Below are positions 37,991-47,521 of a DNA stretch of 64,000 nt, one piece after another. Every line of letters starts with the position of its first letter. Position 1 is the first letter of the stretch. The notes under the pieces were generated by a model, which ran no database searches, was not told the DNA's origin, and was given only the letters and a program-made list of their open reading frames with translations. The position numbers were made by a program, and so were the translations under genes. This DNA is from Haematococcus lacustris (taxonomy: Eukaryota > Chlorophyta > Chlorophyceae > Chlamydomonadales > Haematococcaceae). The DNA lies in contig JASKMD010000012.1 of assembly GCA_030144725.1 (NCBI GenBank), forward strand, positions 7,715,833-7,779,832, given 5' to 3'.

Positions 37991-38329
37991 TTGGGTTTCC
38001 CGAGAGATTCATGGAGTGATGATCATCCCACCATGGTCCATGGCACAAGGGAAGCAAGCGGTGCAATGCCGGATGCTAGTCCAGTAAAAGATACGGCAAA
38101 GCCAAGCAGCCACAGTGCAAGAACATCCCTCACATGGCTGCAGCAGCGCCAGCCAACACTGAGGCGTTACACTCACTTTACCAGGTTGCTAACAGTGGTG
38201 TGACAGCTGGCAGCCTGGAATGACACCGCACCACACTCCACCAGCATGGAGCAGAGCAGACGATCTTGCGCAAAACAAGTGTCAGCTGAGCGCAAGAGCC
38301 TATGGCAGCCTCCATCAGCACACCACACA

Positions 38330-40358
38330 CTAGCTTCCACTGCCGCTCTTCTCCGCTAGACTGATCTTCGGAAACCCACGCCCGCTAACAAGCTGGCGCC
38401 AGGGCCGTGGCAGACCTGCCACCGACGTATCAAACCGCCATGTACCAGCGCCCGGTGCCCACAGACTGACCTCCAGGCGCCGAGCCTTGGGCGGTTGGAG
38501 GCGCAACTGCCGCAGCCCCTCATCCAGGTACCCCAAGTGGCTGCCGAGGCCGGTGATGTCCAGCTGCGTCATGGCCGGCATGCACCGCAGCAGCTCCAGC
38601 CACACCTCCACGCCAGGCGCCATGAGGCCACCTTGGAGGATCACCCTGCTGGCTGCCCTGCAGACCGGAGCTAGCGCCCGCGCTGTGTGGGGTGTGACAG
38701 AATGTAGGCCGGTGACCTTGACTATTGAGGTTGCATGGAGTATGGGCTGCAGCTGGGCCAGCAGCGCCTCCACCACTGCCAGCTGCACATCGCCATCTGT
38801 GCAGCTGGCGTCAGGGGCGGTGGGGCACCGCAACGTGAGGCTGCTGATGGTGACAGGCACAGTACACCGGCTGGCCAAGTTCTCCAAGGCTGCTTTGGCC
38901 AGGTCAAGGTCAAGATGGTTTGCGTCCACCAGCAGCTCAGAGATGTGCAACGGGTGGGTGAGGGAGTGCAGGGGCAGGTAGGCCAGGTTGTCCAATATGT
39001 CTGGTACAAAAATGCCATTTTGGTCCAGGTGACGCCAGCTGCAGGCTGAGTCGGCATAACTGCGCTGGAGCCGTGACTGAAGCAATGGCGTGATGTGGGT
39101 GAGCTGTGTGATGGCCAGCAGTGACTCCATGTCCTGAGGTTCGAGGATGAGGAGGGGGAGCCGCAGGGATTGCAGGCAAGGCAGGGACTGCACCAGCTGT
39201 GGCAGGCCAGGAAAGTCCAAGTCGTACTCTTGGTCCTCCTCCTCCTCATTACCATCATCATTTCTATCATCATATCGTTCCATGCCGCACACATCCCTTG
39301 GGGGAGGCAAGGGAACAGGCATGGTGAGGTGTAGCACCTGCAGCTGGCCCATCCCTTGCAAGAGGGGCAGGCAGTCCTCCGCTGACTCATAGCCATCTGG
39401 CAGGGCCAGGGTGAGGTGGGTGAGGTGCAGGGCCAGCGGCCGCAGGCTGGGTGGAGGCATCGCTCGCCACCAAACGTCCAGGCTGAGCTTCTGCAGCCTG
39501 CAGCCTCTGAATACATTGCCCAGGGGCACGACCGCCACACCCTCGCGTTCGTGAGGTTCTTTCATTTTGCACTGGCTGACATGCAGCTGCTGCAGGCCCA
39601 GCTTGCGGCACACATCCACCAGACCCGCCAGGGCGCCTGACCCAAGCACGAACTCTGACACGCTGAGGGCTGTGAGGCTGGGGCAGCACTTACGCAGCAG
39701 CCGTGTGCGGCTCTTAGGCCAGCTCAGGTGTTGTGTGGGGGTGTGCTCATGCGTCTCACTTTCCAAGCTCAGCCGCTGGATTGCTGGGCAAGGGGACAAG
39801 AGCTTCAGCACCTCAGTGATGCAGCCATTGTCATACTCGCCGCCATCCCCACCATCCTCAGGATACAGAGACTGATAGTAATCCAGCGTCACCTGCATGG
39901 GCACAGGCAGCTTACAATCAGGGTCTTGCAACTGCCTCATAAGCTGGAGTGGGTGCACAGCAGCAGGTCAGCTAAGTGCTAGTGAGTGCCATGGCTGAAT
40001 GTGTATCAACTGCGCCCTGCCTCGTGTGCAAGCATGCGTATAATTCGTGGGGCCTCCTCACCTCTAGCTTCGACTGCCTCGTCCGCAGCGCCTGGACGAG
40101 CTTACTGCTAAGGATGGGTCGACGGACGTTGGGGTGTTGGTCTTCGTTCAACCTGACGCTTAGTCGAGGCCAATGCGCGAGCACGGCATTCTCAAGAGCC
40201 TTGCAGCATTCCTGTAAGCTGGTGCTGCAATAACGGTGGTGGTGTTCTTCCTGGCTGACACGCGCGACAATGTTCCCAAGCAGTTCCGAGGGTAGACTCA
40301 GCAAACGGCAACAGGACTCTGATGCTGTCGCGCTTTTAGCCTCGCCAGCTGTGCTCAT
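38330..40358 (-). CDS. F-box-like leucine-rich-repeat protein (636 aa)
   Basis: Two exons in transcript order: 40,062-40,358 and 38,330-39,943, in phase, 637 codons. The N-terminus has an F-box-like helix (CCRLLSLPSELLGNIVARVS), the adaptor that binds SKP1 in SCF ubiquitin ligases. The long second exon has spaced leucine-rich repeats, for example CPSLTALSVSEFVLGSGALA, LGLQQLHVSQC, LQVLHLTMPVPLP, LPCLQSLRLPLLIL and TQLDITGLGSHLGYL, and an acidic insert (EEEEDQEYDLDF). The LRR part would carry substrate specificity. Such genes form a large, variable family in volvocine-type algae, and a specific function cannot be given. A TGTAA signal on the minus strand (38,167-38,171) lies about 160 nt after the stop. 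Confidence 0.8.
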
Positions 40359-40429
40359 ACTGGCTATTGGGAGATTGTCGCGTGCCTCGCTGCTTAGAAT
40401 GAAGGAAATGTTTTACGTGTGACAACTTG

Positions 40430-40985
40430 AGATGTGCGAAGTCTTCATTCATCTTCCTTTCTTTTTTCTGTCTCGGCCCTCATGCCAGGCCCTCGGCCCT
40501 CATGCCAGGGTTCTCTTTGCCTAGGGCCAGTGCCCTTGCTCGGCTACACTGGGCGCAATGGAGCCTCCCCTGACTGTTGGAGATTGAGGACTGGATTCAG
40601 CCCCTGTCCACCCAGGGATGTTCTGGTTCACCCTAGGGCACCACATGAGGTCTTGCATAGGCGTTCCAAAGAAGCTGGCTGTGAGCTTGCTGCAGAAGAG
40701 CCGCATCTCGCAGGGCTACGGGCTTTTCACAGCTGAGCTAACTCGGGTGGTGCGGAACTCATCCACTGTCACCACCTCGCCACGCTGCCTATCTGTTAAG
40801 TTGCCGCTGTTGGGTCTCTTCACCACCTTGCGGCAGGCCTGCAGCACGACATAGGTCCCCCTCCCACTTTGCCGGCCATCTCCAGCGTTGCCAAGGAACA
40901 CTGCCAATTGCATGGCACACAGAACACATATTCTGCATGGCGGTCACATGGTCACATCGTCACATGGGAAGCCAATTCTAGACTC
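40430..40985 (-). pseudogene. Fanzor-like nuclease fragment F1 (decayed)
   Basis: Retains the RuvC-II type segment (VVTVDEFRTTRVSSA) after VVLQACRKVVKRPNSG, and the DLMWCP segment, but the RuvC-III region is shifted out of frame and mutated (the TGGACAGGGGCTGAATCC stretch stands where DRDCNA is encoded in other copies). No start or upstream half is present. Non-functional by inspection. Confidence 0.7.
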
Positions 40986-41019
40986 TGGCCCTGCCCCTCC
41001 CCCCACATCGTTGGCAGAC

Positions 41020-41915
41020 CAACAAAACACATTCAACAAGGAACAACATGTTGGACTGTGGGTATTCTCACTCAGCTACTACAAACACGTTGTAGCATCC
41101 TCGGTCGCACCCTTGATGACTACCAACCCCACACCGGTGGCACTCTTTCCTGGGGCTAATCCCCCTTGACCATTGGGCACCTCATCAAAACTAACAGCTA
41201 AATGCTTTGTAAGGCTCACAACCTGCTCAAACTGCTAGGGCCTACGCATTATTGCGGGCCCGGCCATCTATGCCCCGCCAGTACTCAGCAGCCCGGTGCA
41301 GCCTCTGCCTGACCTTGGGCAGCCGGTCATTGACCCTCTTGTAGCCCTGCTGGTACTCCTTGCCGACGGGGGGCAGAGCCTCCCTGTCCTTCCAGCTGCA
41401 CAGCTCCAGGGGGCGCTGCATGCTCTCCCCAATGCGCTGGAAGTTGAGGCAGGCGTTGGTGTCCCGGTCCAGCCACCTGCCCCATGAGGGAGCCTGGGGT
41501 GGTGGCATTGGGCCAGGTGGGGCCCGGGCAGGGGGCTGTTCCTGAGCTGGTGGGGGTGGCTCCTGGGCTGGGGGAGGGGTGGGGGGTCCTGGGCTGGGGG
41601 AGGGGCAGGGGGGTCCTGGGCAGGGGCAGGGGGGTCCTGGGCAGGGGCAGGGGGGTCCTGGGCAGGGGCAGGGGGGTCCTGGGCAGGGGGAGGGTCCTGG
41701 GCAGGTGGGTGCTGAGCTGGGGGAGGGGGGAGGGGGGTTGGGCGGCACCTCATGGCACCACTTCAGGTCCCGCACATCCTTAGAATGCCGCAGGCTCCAG
41801 GCTGGGCGCAACAGCCATTGGTTGACCTGGCCTGCTGGGGGTACCCAGTCTTCGGGCCTAGGCCGGTCATCTGGCAGGTGCAGCTCACACGGCTGGCGGG
41901 ACTGGAGCAGCATTG
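41020..41915 (-). pseudogene. Fanzor-like nuclease C-terminal fragment F2 (subfamily B)
   Basis: Reads from a CELHLPDD segment through DLKWCHEV, a long expanded PAQDPPAP repeat encoded by CAGGGGGGTCCTGGG-type units (41,570-41,720), the RuvC-III signature RWLDRDTNACLNFQR, and a basic tail ending RARNNA before TAG at 41,242. It lacks the RuvC-II half. Downstream, 41,020-41,241 is a non-coding segment shared with copy F5. Its 5' side abuts copy F3 directly. Confidence 0.75.
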
Positions 41916-42385
41916 ACTGGGCCTTGGGCGCCACTGCTGCTGGGCCTTGGGCGCCTCTTGCTCTCCCCTGCCCGCTGGAGGTTAAGGACTGCGTTGCAGT
42001 CCCTGTCCACCCATTTGCCAAGGTCCCCAGGGGTGGCCTGGGCCAGCCAAGGGCACCACATGAGCCCCCGCACTGGCGCCTCAAACCGCTTGCTCCAGGC
42101 TGACCGCAACAAGCGGTTCAGCACCTGACCCGGCTTGGGCTTCCAGTCCTCAGGCCTGGTGGGCTTGCTGATGGCCAGCTTCTCCTCACAGGGCTGGGGG
42201 CTGTTCATGATTGAGCTGACCCTGCTGGTGCGGAACTCATCCACCGTCACCACCTTGCCTGGCACCGTGTCTGTTGGCTTGCCGCTGTTGGCCCTCTCCA
42301 CCACCTTGTTGCAGGCCTCCAGCACGGCCTTGGCCCCCCACCCACCCCGTGTGTCAATGCCTGTTTTGCAGCGTGAACAACACAT
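41916..42385 (-). pseudogene. Fanzor-like nuclease fragment F3
   Basis: Carries both recognisable motifs: KVVTVDEFRTSRVSS (acidic RuvC-II residue) and [15 protein letters not shown] (RuvC-III Asp), with LMWCPWLAQ between them. It ends abruptly against F2, so its own C-terminal tail is missing. The 5' half with the first RuvC aspartate is not present. Confidence 0.75.
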
Positions 42386-42423
42386 GGCAAGGATAGTTGC
42401 AGTGTCTTTATTTCAGTGTGACC

Positions 42424-43370
42424 ATCAGCACCTTGGCCCTCAACCTTGAGCCTTCACTGCAGTGGAACACTCAATGTGGACCTCTACAAAGCGGTGTTTT
42501 CCTGTGTGGAGTTCCCATCACATGGCATACACATGGTCATGGTCGCTTACCACCTACATTATTGCCTGACCACGAGGGCTATGACGTACAGTTGGCATGA
42601 CAAACATGCACTGATTGTAAGCTGATGACAGCTAAACAAAGGGGAGCCACACACCACTGTGCCACAGCGGGCTTAACCTTGGGTGGCTTGTCTCGCAGCC
42701 GCTTGTAGCCCAGGCCTGGGTACTCCTTGCCCTTGGCTGGTAGCGCACCCTGCTCTGGCCAGTAGCACAGCTCCAGCGTCCGCCACTTGCTCTCCCCATT
42801 GCGCTGCATGTTCAATGCTGCATTGCAGTCCCTGTCCAGCCACCTGCCTGGCTGTGGTGCTGGCTTTGCCTTGGCATCCTTGCCCTTGCCCTTGTTGGGC
42901 TCAGCTGCCAGCTCAGCCTTGGTGCGCTTGCTGCGCTTGGCTGGCAGGGGAGTGTTGAGCCCAGGCTCCGAGGCTGCTGGCTGTGAGGCTTCCTGGCTGC
43001 TGCGTGGGGCCTGTGGGGGCTTGCGGGGAGCCACCACAGGGCACCACATTAGGCCCCGCACTGACTGAGTCACGCTGCTGGCTCCAGGCTGGGCGCACTA
43101 GACGCTGTTCCACCTGCCCTGCTGGGGGCTTCCAGTCTGCAGGCCTGGTGGCCCTGCGCTTGCTCAGCCGGTTCTCACAGGGCTGCTGGCCGTTCACTGC
43201 TGAGCTGACCCGGCTGGTGCGGTGCTCATCCACAAGCACCACCCTGCCCCTCAGCTGGTCTGTGCCCCTGGGCCTGCACACCACCTTGCAGCAGGCCCGC
43301 AGCACCGCATTAGCACCCCACCCACCCTTGCTGCCAATGCCAGCTGCGCCAATCGAGTCGCCCGGTGAGG
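42424..43370 (-). pseudogene. Fanzor-like nuclease copy F4 with frameshift
   Basis: Contains [44 protein letters not shown], a basic Lys/Ala linker, [15 protein letters not shown] and the tail [15 protein letters not shown]. Relative to F6 and F9 it has one extra base near 43,070, which breaks the frame between the two motifs. The usual TAG stop is TGG here, so the frame reads on into the conserved 3' segment (42,424-42,660). Confidence 0.8.
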
Positions 43371-43644
43371 CTGAGTAGCAGCTGCCAGTAGATGAGCATT
43401 AGCCAACTTGACATGTGTGCCATGTGCCTCACCACATCCTGGCACTTGCCTATGGGGCAGCTAGGTTAATGGCAGCAGCACCATTGGCTGCAAGGGTGTC
43501 CCAGTCAGCCATAATCTGAAGGCGGCTTTGAGGTAATGCCGTAGTCCTTCAGGTGACAGGGTTGAAGATAGGGTCAAGGTGAGGGATTGGTACTGTTGGG
43601 AGGTGGTGGAGTCAATGGGCTGGGTATGGTCAGGATACAGAACA

Positions 43645-44320
43645 ACAAAACTCATTCAACAAGGAACAGCATGTTGGACTGCGGGTAAATTCAGTCAGCT
43701 ACTACAAACACGTTGTAGCATCCTCGATCGCACCCTTGACGACTACCAACCCCACACCGGTGGCACTCTTTCCTAGGGCTAATCCCCCATGACCACTGGG
43801 CACCTCATCAAAACTAACAGCTTAATGCTTTGTAAGGCTCACAGCCTGTTCAAACTGCTAGGGCCTACGCATTGTTGCGGGCCCGGCCATCTTTGCCTCG
43901 GCGGTACTCCGCAGCCCGGTGCAGCCTCTGCCTGACCTTGGGCAGCCGGTCATTGACCCGCTTGTAGCCCTGCTGGTACTCCTTGCCAATGCGGACCACA
44001 GCCACCTCGGCAGGCAGCAGCTTAACGCCGCGGTGGTGGGGACCACGCATCAGATGCTCAAGCACCCTGGCGGTTGTCAGCAGCTCCATGGCCTCTTTGA
44101 TCTTGGGGTCCCAGATGTTGAGCGGCACTGGGGGGGGCAGCTGGGCTGGGGCGGCTGCAGAGCGGAGGAAGCTGCGTGTGGCAAGGCGGGGGTGAGTATA
44201 GGGAGGGCAGGCTGGGTCAGGTGGGGGAAGGGGGCCTGGGGCTAAACCTGCTGCTGGGAAGCCTTCAGTCAGACCCTCCCAACTCTGATAAAACCTTTTA
44301 CACAACCATGTCATGGACAT
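43645..44320 (-). pseudogene. Fanzor-like C-terminal tail F5 joined to unrelated sequence
   Basis: Only the last roughly 40 residues (KEYQQGYKRVNDRLPKVRQR to RARNNA, stop near 43,865) and the 3' non-coding segment belong to the family. The frame continues upstream into unrelated sequence with WDPKIKEAMELLTTARVLEH that could be an exon of another gene. Whether this chimera is expressed is unknown. Confidence 0.6.
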
Positions 44321-44423
44321 TCCGGCGCCGGGAAGTGTGCGATTGGCGTAGCACCGTGCCGCATGCGATGACCGCTTAATCTGCTATACGCCCGTAATGC
44401 CAGGAACCCCGTAAACGAAAAAA

Positions 44424-44986
44424 GTGCGCCTACCAATCAGCCGGTCGCTCTCACCACATCGCGCAGCGCAAGTCAGCTATGGGAGTGCTTCGCAATATCA
44501 TGGTTGCCTCCCAACGCTCTCAAGGCAAGTACAGCCGGCGCTTATGATTCCTACCGGCTCAATCAACCCGACATTGTTTCCTGGATGTAGACGCGCACTT
44601 GGTCCGTATTCTATGAGGGTGTTGAGCCCAGACGGTCTTAAAGCTCAGAAATACCTTTCCACTGAAGGTAAGGACTGACATGTCAAGTCTGTGCAGCCTA
44701 CACGAAGCTTGTTTTTGTTATTGTGCTCCTTACGTTAAATGAAGCAGAGTTACCCACGCCCGGTGCAGCTGTCAATGCAGGAAAAGCATATGTTATCAGA
44801 AAATTATGCACATCGTGCATAGCTCCCCCCCAACACCATGCTTGGCGACTGTTGCAGGAGCCGGCTTGCCCAATCTCAGCCGCCACTACCACCAACACCA
44901 CCAACACCACCTCATCACCCCACCTTACCCCACCCTACTACCCACCTACTTCTCCCCTTCCCTTCACCTCCCCCCTGACATCGTAG
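44424..44986 (+). CDS. Possible two-exon gene, unknown
   Basis: A first exon with ATG at about 44,612 ([18 protein letters not shown]) or upstream ends AAG|gtaagg. An acceptor ggtgcag near 44,768 would continue in frame as [17 protein letters not shown], then into low-complexity Thr/Pro sequence with TAG at 44,984. Splice signals look good but no family is recognised and the 3' part is repetitive. It may be a remnant of a gene cut by the satellite at 45,056. Confidence 0.3.
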
Positions 44987-45055
44987 CCCTCTCCCAACCC
45001 TGTCCAACAGCCAAGAGCGAGCCCCATCACCCTTCACCAACCTGCCGGTAAGTAT

Positions 45056-45244
45056 GCCCAGCCCAGCCCAGCCCAGCCCAGCCCAGCCCAGCCCAGCCCA
45101 GCCCAGCCCAGCCCAGCCCAGCCCAGCCCAGCCCAGCCCAGCCCAGCCCAGCCCAGCCCAGCCCAGCCCAGCCCAGCCCAGCCCAGCCCAGCCCAGCCCA
45201 GCCCAGCCCAGCCCAGCCCAGCCCAGCCCAGCCCAGCCCAGCCC
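45056..45244. repeat. CAGCC pentamer satellite, third copy
   Basis: About 38 units in the same orientation as 1-1,800, starting directly after a donor-like GTAAGTATG. Confidence 0.97.
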
Positions 45245-46001
45245 AACCCAACACCGTGGACCGAACCGGTGGTCACGTCCGAAACCGCTTTAGCGACAGA
45301 ACGAAGACTGCGCATATGCACACATGCTCTAGCTACAACGAATACGGGGCGTAGACAGCGAAACGAGCAGAAAAGGCGTGAGTATGAAGGGTCCCGCGGT
45401 CAGTTTGACTATCAGGCCAGATAGTCTACTGTAATCAAAGGTGAAGGGTGCACATAGTGTCTTGTTGAACCGCTAGAGCATACAACTACTCCGTCTTACG
45501 CGTGACAGCGCGAGCGACACAAATGACGAGTGAAAGCTAATCGATGCTAAGAAGTATGCAGCTGTCCTAATCGCAGCATTAGCAGTGGTGTGGGTGCGTT
45601 AAAGAAGCATTTCAGCTTCTTAGGTTTCAAACTCGCGGTTCCGCCCATCGCAACACAAAGCGCGATTGCACACATGCTTGCGTATGCGTCATCACGGCAC
45701 CATTAAGAAGGTCGAGGGTGGAGGGGGCGTGCATGGTGATATCTGCCCACAAAATGTGTGCCAGGTCCACGCCCAGGTAGTGCATCATGTACAAATTTAA
45801 TAGAGCTGAGGACAAGCATTCCGTGTAGCCAAGCGAGTCCTCTACACACTGGTGTGCTTCGATGCTCAATCGGCATCCTGAGCGAGAAATAAACCTCGTG
45901 TAAAGGACACACCCTCTTTTCAAGAGAGTTGGGAGGCTCTGACCTTCAGTGGGATGCCCTAGGAAGGACTGGAGCGGCACAGATTAGGCACAGGACCGCT
46001 G
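45245..46001. other. No recognised gene
   Basis: A minus-strand frame at 45,627-45,980 (about 117 codons, no ATG at its beginning) has a balanced composition but no motif or splice context that I can support. Otherwise unique sequence. Confidence 0.4.
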
Positions 46002-46289
46002 TTAGGCAGTATGCTTGCTGCCCATGGTCATGCTTCTGTTGACCTCCGCCACAACAGCGTCAACTTGCGCTGGGCTGAGATCAGGCCGCGCTGCCTCCAC
46101 GAGGCCACGAATGGCATACATGGGACGGCATAGCACAAGCGCAGCGACTTATTTTAGGAAGTCGCAGTGTCGCGTGGTGCACACTGCGTCGCTTCGTCAG
46201 GGGGGCCTAGTCTTTCGTCAAGCTTTGCGGCTTTGCGGCTTACCGGCTGCATTCTGTGCGGGGCGCTTGCGTTTCTTATTCCGCGACAT
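46002..46289 (-). CDS. Small basic protein (63 aa), two exons
   Basis: Exon 1 is 46,244-46,289 (MSRNKKRKRPAQNAA plus one base before gtaagcc); exon 2 is 46,002-46,147 (after aataag, ending TAA). The split codon joins in frame. The product has a basic nuclear-type N-terminus, a middle hydrophobic stretch (VAALVLCRPMYAIRGLVEAA) and a helix (LSPAQVDAVVAEVNRSM). No family recognised. The intron is under 100 bp and the gene is tiny, so it could be a chance join. Confidence 0.45.
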
Positions 46290-47521
46290 TTGAGGAATCC
46301 AGCAACATTATCCAAGCGCGGTGGCCGTGCGGGGTGGTGCATCAGGTCGCCATCCAACCAGAGTGCCGGCAACTGGAATGGGGCGGGAGTGATATCCATT
46401 ACACATTTCACACAATTCTGCCCTAGGGCTCAGACTCAGGAAACAGGAAGCAGGCCTGGCCCATAAGGTTATATAGGGCCCGAGCAGCAGCTGGACAGTC
46501 TGAGGTCATTGTCAGACCCACCTACCAGAAGAAGCGCATCAGGGCCTGACAGGGGGGAATGTACAGGGCCGTACAGCCTGGGCAACTGCTCTGCCCACTT
46601 GTGGTGCAGGTACTCCTCCCGCGCTCCTCCCAAGTGGCCAGGGTAACGGCCACATGCCGCTGGTTGGCCACCAAGGAGGTGCCTGCTGGGCTGGCTGCTG
46701 CCAGGTGCCGCAACTGGAGCTTGATGCCGCATATTGCGGTGGGCCTGGGTCAGGCCACTGTCAGCTTGCACCTAGAGAGGCTGTCTAGTATGCCATCCTC
46801 ATCCCACACCCCTAAGGCCGGGCTGACTGGCTGGATGATGTCAGGGTCCAACCCCATACCCATCTTGCTTGCCTGGGTTGAGCCGGACTGGCTCAGCCGG
46901 GCCCTTGCCTATGTCAGCTGGTTGTTGCTGCTGCTACTGCTGCTGCCAGAGGGGCATGCTGCTGCTGCTGCCAGAGGGGCCTTGGCGACATGGATCTTCA
47001 CAAACCCTCACTGCTCTATCCGCTTCTGCAGCTTTCCCTATTCAAGAGCGTGCAGCTGTAAGGTGCTGCGTGAAGCAGAGGTAGCTGATGGTTGGCGGGT
47101 GGGTAGCAGCCTGGTGGAGCGAAGAGGCCTACTGGGGTGGCGAGGAGCGTGTGCACATGCTTGGCTGCAGGCTCCTGTCATGCTGGCTGCACACCCCGAC
47201 TGACTCCTTTCAGCCATGCCACCTAGGGGGCTGGCTCACATCTATTGAACTCCTTCCTTCTCTGTGTGCCCACATCTATAGATAGTGTACTGATACCGCT
47301 TCACCGCTGCCTCTCACCCAATTGAACTAGACGTTTGAAGACGTATGGCTTGCTACACGACACGAGATATACGTGCAGGCTGTGTGAGGCAAACTTTTGT
47401 GTGCTAGCCGCTCGCGAACAGGCAGCACGATTCAAATCAAAAAGCTAATTTCACCACCCCAGGTATTATAGCTCGCGTCTACCCTTTCGAGCCAACAGCA
47501 AGTCAGTTCTCAGTCCGCTGC
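46290..47521. other. Region upstream of SBNO gene, no firm gene
   Basis: A minus-strand open stretch at about 46,513-46,755 has donor- and acceptor-like ends (IKLQLRHLAAASPAGTSLVA) and may be an exon of an unknown gene, but I could not extend it. The SBNO promoter should lie at the right end. A plus-strand frame at 46,559-47,203 is Leu/Ala-rich and looks like noise. Confidence 0.35.
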
